This document shows positions 50,725-58,148 of a stretch of DNA of 64,000 nucleotides, in pieces. Position numbers and translations under genes: made by a program. The notes beneath the pieces were generated by a model. That model was not told the origin of the DNA, did not search any database, and saw nothing but the letters and a program-made list of their open reading frames with translations. The DNA comes from Betaproteobacteria bacterium. Its GTDB lineage: Bacteria > Pseudomonadota > Gammaproteobacteria > Burkholderiales > Burkholderiaceae_C. The DNA is taken from positions 62,001-126,000 of the forward strand of contig JADIZZ010000019.1 of NCBI GenBank assembly GCA_016704535.1, written 5' to 3'. Every line of letters begins with the position of its first letter. Positions within the stretch are counted from its first letter, which is position 1.

Positions 50725-52184
50725 CGGTATGGCGCGCGGCGCAACTCGTTGGCGTGCCGCGCGGCAAGCTGCAGCAGCGCGTACGCGCGGGCGAGATCGA
50801 ACTGGCCGACGGCCTGGTCTCCACCGAGACGCTGCTGAAGCTCTACCCGCAGACGCAGCTGGAAGAGTCGGGCCTGCTCGAACGCGTGACGCAGATCCGC
50901 GACGAGAGTTTCGGCCGCCGTGTGCGCGAGCGGCTGCTGCCCAACCAGGAGGTGCTGGCGCAGCGCCTGTTCCGCCAGACGCAGGCACTGGCCGACGTGC
51001 AGCGCCACCTGCAGCGGTACCACACGCTGGTCATCGCGCTGCGCGACCGGCTGAACCGGCTGCTCCGCGAACCGGGCGGCGACGACCCGCGGCTGCTCGA
51101 CCTGCAGCGCCAGCTGAACGACGGGCTGGCGCGGGCATTGGCCACTGAACCCGTCGATGTGCTGGACGTCATGGACGACATGCTCAAGGTGATGTCTGCG
51201 CAGGTCACGCTGCGCCCCAGCGGACACCAGTTCGCGGTCGAGGGCCACGACACGCTGCTGCAGGCCGGCATGCGCGCCGGGCTGAAGCTCAACTACGGCT
51301 GCGGCAACGGCAGCTGCGGCATGTGCAAGGTGCGCGTGACTGCCGGCCAGGTGGTGCGCACGATGGCCACCGACTACCCGCTATCGGAAAACGAGAAGAC
51401 CCAGGGCTACGTGCTGGCCTGCGCGCACACGGCCGCCAGCAGCGAGTTGACGCTCGAGACGCTGGAAGCACGCGGCCCGGCCGACATCCCGCAACAGCAG
51501 ATCGTCACCACCGTGCGCGCCGTGCGCGCGCTGGCGCCCGACACGATGCTGCTGCACCTGCAGACACCGCGCAGCCACCGCCTGCGCTTCCTGGCCGGGC
51601 AGTCGGTGACGCTGGGGCTGGCCGAGGGCGACGGTCTGCGCAGGTCCTACCCGATCGCCAGCTGCCCCTGCGACGACCGCAACCTGCAGTTCTTCATCGC
51701 CCGCGACGCCACCGACCCGCTGGCCGCCCGCCTCTTCGCCGGCGGCCTGAAACACGGCGACGCCGTGACGGTGTGGGGCCCCAGCGGCGAGTTCGTGCTG
51801 GTGGACGACGTGCACCCGCTGGTCTTCGCGGCCTGCGACACCGGCTTCGCACCGGTGAAGAGCCTGATCGAACACGCGCTGTCGCTGGACGCCTCGCCTT
51901 CGATTTCGCTCTTCTGGCTGGCCACGCGCGCCGACGGGCACTTCATGGCCAACCAGTGCCGTGCCTGGTCCGAGGCGCTGGATCCCTTCGAGTACTCGCT
52001 GTCGACGCATGCCGATGCGGCGACGGGGGCCAGCCAGATGTCGGCGGCCATCCGCGCCGACCTCTTCGACATCGACTGCGCGTTCTACGTCGCAGGCCCG
52101 GCGCCCTTCGTCGACGCGCTGTGCGCCGAGCTGTCCGCGGCCGGCGTGCCGCGTTCCCAGGTGCATGCGGAGGTGATGGGATGA
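50709..52184 (+). CDS. [2Fe-2S] flavoprotein oxidoreductase with unknown N-terminal domain
   Basis: The 491-residue product has three parts. Residues 1-160 are mostly helical and not recognised (AAQLVGVPRGKLQQRVRAGEI suggests a helix-turn-helix-like start). Residues 165-250 are a plant-type ferredoxin with Cys198, 203, 206 and 238. Residues 265-491 are an FAD/NAD(P) reductase (RRSYPIAS; FAACDTGFAPVKSL). Such chains feed oxygenases. The start is taken as GTG 50709 (GGAGG upstream); GTG 50721 overlaps the dioxygenase stop. It may serve the dioxygenase or another partner. Confidence 0.8.
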   Translation: MAQWVTVWRAAQLVGVPRGKLQQRVRAGEIELADGLVSTETLLKLYPQTQLEESGLLERVTQIRDESFGRRVRERLLPNQEVLAQRLFRQTQALADVQRHLQRYHTLVIALRDRLNRLLREPGGDDPRLLDLQRQLNDGLARALATEPVDVLDVMDDMLKVMSAQVTLRPSGHQFAVEGHDTLLQAGMRAGLKLNYGCGNGSCGMCKVRVTAGQVVRTMATDYPLSENEKTQGYVLACAHTAASSELTLETLEARGPADIPQQQIVTTVRAVRALAPDTMLLHLQTPRSHRLRFLAGQSVTLGLAEGDGLRRSYPIASCPCDDRNLQFFIARDATDPLAARLFAGGLKHGDAVTVWGPSGEFVLVDDVHPLVFAACDTGFAPVKSLIEHALSLDASPSISLFWLATRADGHFMANQCRAWSEALDPFEYSLSTHADAATGASQMSAAIRADLFDIDCAFYVAGPAPFVDALCAELSAAGVPRSQVHAEVMG

Positions 52185-52549
52185 GTTGTGACTGCAAGGC
52201 CGCTGTGGCGCCTGGCGCCGACGAGGACGACGCCGGCTGCAGCGGCGGCGAGTCGTTTGCGCTGCGTGTGCTGGGCAACGACATGCAGCCCGAATTCAAC
52301 GAGGGCGAGATCATCATCATCGAGCCCGACGGCGCGCTGAAGGACGGCAGCTTCGTGCTCGCGCGCCACGCGGACGGCTGGATCTTCCGCCAACTGCTGG
52401 CAAGCGGCGAGACCTGGGTACTTCACGCGCTGAACCCGGCGCGCACCGACCTGCGCGACCTGCCGCTGGCCGACCTCTCGGCCGTGCATGGCGTCGTCAT
52501 CCAGAAGGCCGTGCCCGGCCGCAGGAAACTGTCCAAGTTCTACACCTGA
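52181..52549 (+). CDS. S24/LexA-like protein lacking the catalytic dyad
   Basis: The 122-residue product has the S24 peptidase fold pattern (LRVLGNDMQPEFNEGEIIIIEP, then GSFVLARHADGWIFRQL). The nucleophile Ser of G-x-SM is Asp34, and the general-base Lys is Arg70, so it should be inactive as a peptidase. The N-terminus is Cys-rich (Cys3, Cys5, Cys20) and acidic. There is no DNA-binding domain. The ATG overlaps the reductase stop (ATGA). It may be a binding module or redox switch. Confidence 0.7.
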   Translation: MSCDCKAAVAPGADEDDAGCSGGESFALRVLGNDMQPEFNEGEIIIIEPDGALKDGSFVLARHADGWIFRQLLASGETWVLHALNPARTDLRDLPLADLSAVHGVVIQKAVPGRRKLSKFYT

Positions 52550-52550
52550 C

Positions 52551-52769
52551 ATGCCGTACTACGTTTATGCCGTGAAGCCTTTCGCCCAGCTCGAGAAGCT
52601 GGCCGAGTTCGATGCCTTCAAGGACGCGTCGGCGCACGCCAAGGCGCTACGCCAGGCACCGCAGGTCGACACGGCCACGCGCATCAAGGTGATGTTCGCC
52701 GACACCCCGCTGGCCGCCGAGGACCTGCTGCTTCAGGTGCGCCCTCCCGGCCCGAGCGGCGACGAATAG
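52551..52769 (+). CDS. Small conserved protein (72 residues)
   Basis: The product begins MPYYVYAVKPFAQLEKLAEFDAFKDA and continues with a helix and VDTATRIKVMFADTPLAAEDLLLQVR. It looks like a small alpha/beta protein without cysteines. ATG 52551 lies one base after the previous stop. I do not recognise a family. Position suggests a role with the S24-like protein and reductase. Confidence 0.65.
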   Translation: MPYYVYAVKPFAQLEKLAEFDAFKDASAHAKALRQAPQVDTATRIKVMFADTPLAAEDLLLQVRPPGPSGDE

Positions 52770-52781
52770 GCCGCGCCGCGG

Positions 52782-53255
52782 ATGGACGAGGTGCCCGCCG
52801 CCGAACCGCAGCCACCAGGGGTTCTGTGCTGCGACAGCGACCGCGCCTGTGTCTTCGCCAAGGCGCTGCTGGCGCGCACGGCAGTGTGCGAACGCGCCGA
52901 GCGCCGCGCTGTCGCCGAGCGCGTGCTCGTCGAATGCGCTTCGCCGGTGGCGCGCACGAACTGCGGCACGCTGGCCGCGCTGATGCACGAACGGGCGCGC
53001 TTTGCGCTGCGGCTGCCGCCGGCCGGTCGGCCGCTCATCCACATGCAGGCGCTGCGTCTGCAGTGCGGCGGGCTGGTGGCATTGCAGCAGGTGCTGGGCA
53101 GCAGCGAAGCCGACGTGCACCGCATGGTGGGCAGCGCGCAGGAACGCCATGGCAGCCTGACCGAGCTGCCCTGGGACACGCTGGTGGCCGCTCTGGCCGC
53201 ATGGCAGCCGCCGCGGCGCGGCCGCGGCCGGCCGGGTTCGGGGCCTGCGGCATGA
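52782..53255 (+). CDS. Cysteine-rich protein of unknown function
   Basis: The 157-residue product has seven cysteines: Cys16, 17, 23, 36, 52, 61 and 95. They are spread through a region reading VLCCDSDRACVFAKALL, VECASPVARTNCGTL and ALRLQCGG. This may be a metal or Fe-S site. No signal peptide is seen. The C-terminus is basic and low in complexity (RRGRGRPGSG). Its last codons overlap the next ATG (ATGA). I cannot name a family; coding is supported by tight spacing. Confidence 0.6.
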   Translation: MDEVPAAEPQPPGVLCCDSDRACVFAKALLARTAVCERAERRAVAERVLVECASPVARTNCGTLAALMHERARFALRLPPAGRPLIHMQALRLQCGGLVALQQVLGSSEADVHRMVGSAQERHGSLTELPWDTLVAALAAWQPPRRGRGRPGSGPAA

Positions 53256-54340
53256 ACGCCATCACGGTCGATCCCCTCGTCGCGGCGGTACAGACCAATT
53301 GCCACATCGCCGACGAGCGCCATGCCGGCGACCTGACGCTGTGCATCTACCTGCTGCAGATGCGCGAGTTCTACCGCTGGGAGCGTGGCCTGGCCTTTGG
53401 CGCGCCGCTGGCGCGTGATGCCATCGGCGCCTGGATCGCCGAGCGTGAAATGCTCTGGGGCACGCTGGCCTCGCAGGAATTCGTGCCGCTGCCATGCGGC
53501 CCGGACGCGCCGCCGCTCGACGCCTTCGACGTCGACGCCGTGAATGCCCGGTTGCGCCCGCGCGGGTGGGTCTACGGCGCCGGGCTGGTGGGTGCCGAGC
53601 GACCGGTCTTCTTCCTGGCCGAGCTGCATGGCCTGGGGCAACGCGGCGGCGTCGACGTGGTCACCGCCGGGCGTGAACTGGCGCGCGGGCTGCTGGCGCC
53701 GCCGGCCATGCTGGGCAGCGGTGAACGCGGGCCCATCGTGTTGCGCCAGGCGTCGCTGGCGCGCTGGCTCTGGGAGAAGTTCGAGGCCTACACGCTGCGA
53801 CCGGTGCCCGGCACCGCGTTCCACGCCGTCGTGCAGGCTTACGGTCTGGACCAAGACTTCGAAGCCGCGTTGCCGCGCTGCCTGGAAGAGCAGTGCGAAA
53901 CCCTGGTGCTGCACGAACTGGGCGAGCACCAGGCCGGCGGCCTGCTGGGCCCGCGGTGGGCGGCGATGCGCCTGGCGCTGCCAACGCGGCGCGCCGACCT
54001 GTATGCCCGTGCCGTGCGCGACCATCTCGCCGATCTCGGCCTCACGCTGCCGACGCTGCTGGACCGCGACGCCGCCGCCGCCATCCACTTCTGGTTTGCC
54101 AATTTCGACGGCATCCGTTCGCTGCTCTTCCCGACGCTGCCCGAGGCGTATGCCCATTGGGTGCGCGGCGACGGCGGCGCCGCGCTGCGCCGGGCGGCGG
54201 CTGGCGGCGTCGTGCATTTCACGCGCCTGGCGCAGGATGCGCTGGCGCTGCATGCGAAGAGCGAAGCGCTGGCCGGTCAGGCCATCGAGAGGCTGCTCAC
54301 GGCACCTTCGGCCGTCTGCCCGGGCCTCGACCCGGCTTGA
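53252..54340 (+). CDS. Probable Sfum_1244-family protein
   Basis: The 362-residue product opens VQTNCHIADERHAGDLTLCIYLLQMREFYRWE, which I recall as typical of the uncharacterised Sfum_1244 family, named after a Syntrophobacter gene. Later motifs are LVLHELGEHQAGGLLG, an HExxE-like segment that could bind a metal, and IHFWFANFDGIRSLLFPTLPEAY. No signal or membrane helix. It overlaps the preceding stop by four bases and is the last gene of the operon. Function unknown. Confidence 0.7.
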   Translation: MNAITVDPLVAAVQTNCHIADERHAGDLTLCIYLLQMREFYRWERGLAFGAPLARDAIGAWIAEREMLWGTLASQEFVPLPCGPDAPPLDAFDVDAVNARLRPRGWVYGAGLVGAERPVFFLAELHGLGQRGGVDVVTAGRELARGLLAPPAMLGSGERGPIVLRQASLARWLWEKFEAYTLRPVPGTAFHAVVQAYGLDQDFEAALPRCLEEQCETLVLHELGEHQAGGLLGPRWAAMRLALPTRRADLYARAVRDHLADLGLTLPTLLDRDAAAAIHFWFANFDGIRSLLFPTLPEAYAHWVRGDGGAALRRAAAGGVVHFTRLAQDALALHAKSEALAGQAIERLLTAPSAVCPGLDPA

Positions 54341-54363
54341 GGCCCGGGCAGGGCTTTGCGGGG

Positions 54364-54945
54364 TCAGGGCGCGGGTCGCACCAGCGTGATCGCGCCGCGG
54401 ATCTCGCCGGCGCGGTAGCCGACCGCGCGGTCGTCGGGGTAGAGCGCCTTCAGCCGCGAGCTCACCGCATCGCTTACGCGGTCTGGCGTGCCATGGCAGT
54501 TCAGGCACAGGTCGGCGGTGGGCAGGGCGCGCATGTAGCGCTGCACCGTGCGGCCGTCCTTCTCCACCGTCTCGGCTCGTTCCAGCTTCGCCGGCGGCTC
54601 GCCTGCTGCGGCGCGGCGGTCGAAGTCTTCGAGCGCTGCGCGCTCCCACGCGTCGGGCACGGCCTTCGGGTTGCGGTTGCGCAGGCTCACGCGGCGCACC
54701 TGCCAGCCGCTCTGCTCCGACGCGGCGCGGGCCATGGCCGGAGCCTGGTCGCGGCAGACCGTGATGGCGCCTTCGGGGCCGCTGCGGGCAATCTCCTCCT
54801 GCAGCACCGCCAACAGCTTGGGCGGCACCGACATCGCCACCGCCTTGGCCTGCGGTACCCACGCGGGTTCGCTGGTCTGGGCAGCGGCGGGTTGCAGTAC
54901 GAGGGCCTGCGTCAGCAGGCTGCAGATGACGATCGGAAGTTTCAT
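54364..54945 (-). CDS. Periplasmic c-type haem protein (Tll0287/DUF3365-like)
   Basis: The 193-residue product has a Sec signal (LPIVICSLLTQALVLQPAAAQ). The Tll0287-like sensor fold (AITVCRDQAPAMARAASEQSG) precedes one CxxCH haem site, CLNCHG near residue 150. The C-terminal half (LKALYPDDRAVGYRAGEIRGAI) is conserved in DUF3365 proteins. These are thought to be haem sensors or electron carriers. Its ATG overlaps the yeeE stop by four bases. It is the last gene of the tusA operon. Confidence 0.8.
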   Translation of the reverse strand: MKLPIVICSLLTQALVLQPAAAQTSEPAWVPQAKAVAMSVPPKLLAVLQEEIARSGPEGAITVCRDQAPAMARAASEQSGWQVRRVSLRNRNPKAVPDAWERAALEDFDRRAAAGEPPAKLERAETVEKDGRTVQRYMRALPTADLCLNCHGTPDRVSDAVSSRLKALYPDDRAVGYRAGEIRGAITLVRPAP

Positions 54946-56063
54946 TCGCGCTCCGCTTGCCAGAGGATGAACTTGAGCGTGGCCACGCAGCCTGCCACGA
55001 TGCCGGCCACGGCGATGAAGGAACCGATGGCCAGCGTCGACACGCCCGACAGGCCCTGGCCGATGGTGCAGCCCATGGCGGTGACGCCGCCGAAGCCCAT
55101 CAGCACCGCACCGACGAGCTGGTTGCGCAGGTCGTCCATCGACGCAAAGCCTTCCCAGCGGAACTTCTTCGTCGCCAGCGCATAGGCGGCAGAGCCGGCG
55201 ATGATGCCCAGCACGCTGGCGATGCCGAAGCTGAGCTTGAGGGACTTGTCGGTCCACAGCATCAGCAGTTCCAGTGAATAGGCCAGCGGCGCCACGAAGC
55301 TCAGCGATTCGAGCGTGCGCGTGTTGGTGGCGAAGTAGACAGTCTCCAGCGTGTCGGGGTTCTCACCGTAACCGAGGTGGCCGGTGACGTACCAGCCTGC
55401 GGTGACCAGCACGCCCAGCAACAGCGCGCCGACGATCTGCGTGCCGTTGGCGCGGAAGCGTTTGTCCACGAAGGCGAAGATCGCCAGCGCCAGCGCGAGC
55501 GCCCCACCCGCAGCCAGCAGCGCGGTCTTCGGTGCCATGCCCGTGGCCTTGGCCAGCGCCGTGCCCAGGCCCTGGTCGGGCCAACCCATGCCGCCGAGGT
55601 CGATGCGCACCGGGTCGAGCAGGTCTGCACGCCACTGGCCGAACAGGCCCTTGAGAGTCATGTAGGACGCGATGGCCAGGAAGGTCAGCACGACGAAGGC
55701 GCGCACGCTGCCGCCACCGACGCGGATCAGGTTCTTGTTGGCGCAGCCGCCGGACAGCGTCATGCCCACGCCGAAGATCAGCCCGCCCGCCAGCAGCGAC
55801 AGCCACGACAGCACGGGCCGCTGCGGCACCGACTTGGCCAGGTCGATCTGCCCCGTGTAGGCCAGCAGGCTGGTGCCGACGATCGCCACGGCAATGGTCA
55901 GCATCCACATGCGCATGCGGCCCCAGTGGCCCATGTTCACGATGTCGGACAGCGCACCCATGGTGCAGAAATTGGTCTTCGCTGCGATCAGCCCGAAGAC
56001 GAAGGCGATGGCGAAACCGCCCCCGATGACGAGTGTGCCGATACCGACAGCCGCCGTGTCCAT
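54942..56063 (-). CDS. YeeE/YedE-family sulfur transporter (TsuA-like)
   Basis: The 373-residue product has about nine membrane helices. It carries the conserved cysteines of the thiosulfate-transporter family in TNFCTMGALSD, SGGCANKNLIRVG, and AMGCTIGQGLSG. These line the path in TsuA, where thiosulfate is passed cysteine to cysteine. It may import thiosulfate or a related sulfur species. GAGGAGA precedes the ATG at 56063. It follows tusA and dsrE2, which could accept the sulfur inside the cell. Confidence 0.85.
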   Translation of the reverse strand: MDTAAVGIGTLVIGGGFAIAFVFGLIAAKTNFCTMGALSDIVNMGHWGRMRMWMLTIAVAIVGTSLLAYTGQIDLAKSVPQRPVLSWLSLLAGGLIFGVGMTLSGGCANKNLIRVGGGSVRAFVVLTFLAIASYMTLKGLFGQWRADLLDPVRIDLGGMGWPDQGLGTALAKATGMAPKTALLAAGGALALALAIFAFVDKRFRANGTQIVGALLLGVLVTAGWYVTGHLGYGENPDTLETVYFATNTRTLESLSFVAPLAYSLELLMLWTDKSLKLSFGIASVLGIIAGSAAYALATKKFRWEGFASMDDLRNQLVGAVLMGFGGVTAMGCTIGQGLSGVSTLAIGSFIAVAGIVAGCVATLKFILWQAERE

Positions 56064-56124
56064 GCAATCTCCTCGCAGCTGCGACCGCCGCGGTGCGTTG
56101 CCGCGGGGCCTGGGTAGGTTCGCC

Positions 56125-56595
56125 TCAGATGAAGAGGCAGACGTCGGTCTCGCCGGCAAACTTCATGAAGGTCGCCGCGCCGCCGTATTCCACGTTGTCG
56201 ATGAAGTCCTTCTTCTCGAACTCGAAGAGGTCCACCGTCATCTGGCAGGCGATGAACTTCACCTCGGCTTCCAGGCACAGGTCGCGCAACTCCGTCAGCG
56301 AGGCCACGCCCTTCTTCTTCATCTTGGCCTTCATCATCGAGGTGGCCATGGCCTGCATGCCGGGCAGCACCGAGACGATCACCGGCATCGGCACCGGCAT
56401 CGGCATGGCCGGGTTGGCCAGCGGGCTGATGGCGATGCCGCTCAGGTCCTTGCGCAGCAGTTGCAGGCCGTAGAAGGTGAAGAAGACCTGCACTTCCCAA
56501 CCCAGCGCCGCGGCGGTGGACGCCAGGATCAATGGCGGGTAGGCCATGTCCAGCGCGCCCTTGGTGGCGATGATCGCCATTTTCTTGGTGGCCAT
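56125..56595 (-). CDS. dsrE2: DsrE2-type sulfur-transfer membrane-associated protein
   Basis: The 156-residue product matches DsrE2: KKMAIIATKGALDMAYPPLILASTAAALG at the start, a Pro/Met-rich hydrophobic middle, and Cys107 and Cys117 in CLEAEVKFIACQMT. These cysteines bind sulfur in the tusA-dsrE2 relay of sulfur oxidisers. It lies 12 bp after tusA. It links TusA sulfur to DsrEFH and DsrC. Confidence 0.88.
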   Translation of the reverse strand: MATKKMAIIATKGALDMAYPPLILASTAAALGWEVQVFFTFYGLQLLRKDLSGIAISPLANPAMPMPVPMPVIVSVLPGMQAMATSMMKAKMKKKGVASLTELRDLCLEAEVKFIACQMTVDLFEFEKKDFIDNVEYGGAATFMKFAGETDVCLFI

Positions 56596-56607
56596 GGATG
56601 CTCCGCC

Positions 56608-56835
56608 CTAGGCTTTCTTCAGGAAGAAGACGTACTTGCCGCCCTCTTCACCCGATTCCAGCAACGTATTGCCGGTCTGTTCCGCAAAGGCCGCCATGTC
56701 GCACACCGAACCCGGGTCGGTAGCCACCACGCGCAGCACCTGCCCGGGCGCCATGTCGTTGAGCGACTTCTTCGTCTTCACGATGGGCAGCGGGCAGGCC
56801 AGGCCCGAGGCGTCGAATTCCTTGTCGAATTGCAT
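56608..56835 (-). CDS. tusA: TusA sulfur carrier
   Basis: The 75-residue product has the hallmark CPLP motif with Cys14 (LACPLPIVKTKKSL), the persulfide site, and the two-layer TusA fold (VLRVVATDPGSVCDMAAFAEQTG). It is the first gene of the tusA-dsrE2-yeeE-haem operon. GTGGAGA precedes the ATG at 56835. An operator-like block shared with soeA lies 64-107 bp upstream. Confidence 0.93.
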   Translation of the reverse strand: MQFDKEFDASGLACPLPIVKTKKSLNDMAPGQVLRVVATDPGSVCDMAAFAEQTGNTLLESGEEGGKYVFFLKKA

Positions 56836-56898
56836 GCTTGTCTCCACGGCGTCCGCGACGCCTTCAGCCTGCGCATTAGCGTCGTTCACGCCGGCAGG

Positions 56899-56942
56899 GT
56901 CTATTCCCGCGACGGGTGATGTCGGATAGCCCATGTGGGTAG
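56899..56942 (-). promoter_or_regulatory. Paired palindromic operator upstream of tusA
   Basis: The block contains TCCC-GCGAC-GGGT at 56905-56917 and GCCC-ATGT-GGGT at 56929-56940, centres about 23.5 bp apart. It opens GTCTATTCCCG, as upstream of soeA (29708), and the two blocks are nearly identical over about 23 bases. This marks a likely common control element for sulfur genes. Confidence 0.5.
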
Positions 56943-56980
56943 GGAGGGCAAACCGGGGCTTGCGCGGTCGGTGCCTGTCT

Positions 56981-57007
56981 GTATGAAGTGTTTCGACGAA
57001 CGTATGA
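56981..57007 (+). promoter_or_regulatory. GTATGA direct repeat before the Ni/Co transporter
   Basis: GTATGA occurs at 56981-56986 and again at 57002-57007, 21 bp apart, two helical turns, about 100 bp upstream of cbiM. GTATGA is the half-site of the NikR operator, though NikR sites are inverted rather than direct. It may be a metal-response site, or chance. Confidence 0.25.
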
Positions 57008-57103
57008 TTCTGATCAAGGTCGGCGTGGCCGCTATGGTGAAGATCGTCAGCTGCACACGCCGGCTGCGGCCAGCGGTCCGGTTCAGACGAGAGGACTTGC
57101 CCC

Positions 57104-58126
57104 ATGCACATGGCCGATGCCCTGCTCTCCCCCGCGGTGGGCGGCGCGATGTGGCTGGCCAGCGCTGCCGCGCTGGCCGTCGCCGCGCGCCAGTTGCGTA
57201 CTCGCGCCGACGATCGGCTGGTGCCGCTGATGGGTGTGCTGGGCGCGTTCGTCTTCGCCGCGCAGATGGTCAACTTCGCAATCCCCGGCACGGGCTCCAG
57301 CGGCCACCTGGGCGGCGGCCTGATGCTGGCGGTGCTGCTCGGGCCACATGCGGCGCTGATCGTCATCGCCTCGGTGCTCACGGTGCAGTCGCTGTTTTTC
57401 GCCGACGGCGGCCTGCTGGCATTGGGTGCCAACATCTTCAACCTCGGTGTGCTGCCGTGTTGCGTGGCCTACCCGCTCGTCTATCGGCTGCTGGCGGGCG
57501 AGAGCGTATCGCCGCGCCGCAGCGGCTTTGCCGCGGTGGCCGCGGCGGTGGTTGGCCTGCAGCTGGGGGCGCTGGGGGTGGTGCTGGAGACCGTCGCCTC
57601 CGGCATCTCCAGCCTGCCGCTGCAAGCCTTCCTGATGGTGATGCTGCCGATCCACTTGCCCATCGGGCTGGTCGAGGGTTTCGCCACCGCGGCCATCCTG
57701 GACTTCATCCGGCACGCGCAGCCGGAACTGCTGGCCGTGGCGCGGCGCGATCGGGTGCCCGCGCGTCCGGCGAAACGCCTGCTGGTCGCGCTGTCCTTCG
57801 CCGCGGGCGTCACGGCTGCCGGCTTGTCCGCGCTGGCGTCATCGGCCCCGGACGGGCTGGAATGGGCTATCGAGAAGACCGCGGGCCCCGACGGCGTGCC
57901 GATGCCGCAGGCGGGCCTGGCGGATTGGCTGGCGGGCTTGCAGCAACGCACTGCGCTTCTGCCTGACTACCAGCTTCCGGGCCACGCCGCGCCGGCCGAG
58001 TCGCCCCCCGGCCCGGCCGGCCGCCCAGCGCAGGTGGGCACGGCCCTGGCCGGGCTCGTCGGCGGCGCGGTGACGCTGCTGCTGGTGGGCGGCTTCGTCG
58101 CGCTGCTGCGGCGCAGGCGGCGCTGA
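57104..58126 (+). CDS. cbiM: CbiM-type substrate-specific subunit with fused CbiN-like tail
   Basis: The 340-residue product starts MHMADALLSPAVGGAMW, the N-terminal metal site of CbiM/NikM, where His2 helps bind Co or Ni. It has about seven helices. An extra tail of about 90 residues has PDGLEWAIEKT and a last helix (ALAGLVGGAVTLLLVGGFVALL), which resembles a fused CbiN/NikN part. It gives substrate choice to an ECF transporter. Sequence does not tell nickel from cobalt. AGAGGA precedes the ATG. Confidence 0.85.
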   Translation: MHMADALLSPAVGGAMWLASAAALAVAARQLRTRADDRLVPLMGVLGAFVFAAQMVNFAIPGTGSSGHLGGGLMLAVLLGPHAALIVIASVLTVQSLFFADGGLLALGANIFNLGVLPCCVAYPLVYRLLAGESVSPRRSGFAAVAAAVVGLQLGALGVVLETVASGISSLPLQAFLMVMLPIHLPIGLVEGFATAAILDFIRHAQPELLAVARRDRVPARPAKRLLVALSFAAGVTAAGLSALASSAPDGLEWAIEKTAGPDGVPMPQAGLADWLAGLQQRTALLPDYQLPGHAAPAESPPGPAGRPAQVGTALAGLVGGAVTLLLVGGFVALLRRRRR

Positions 58127-58148
58127 GCGGCATCGCTGACTGGCGGGC

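Noticed and set aside
56941..57103. Cobalamin riboswitch upstream of cbiM
   Set aside because: The 163-bp leader lacks the conserved B12-box and core motifs.
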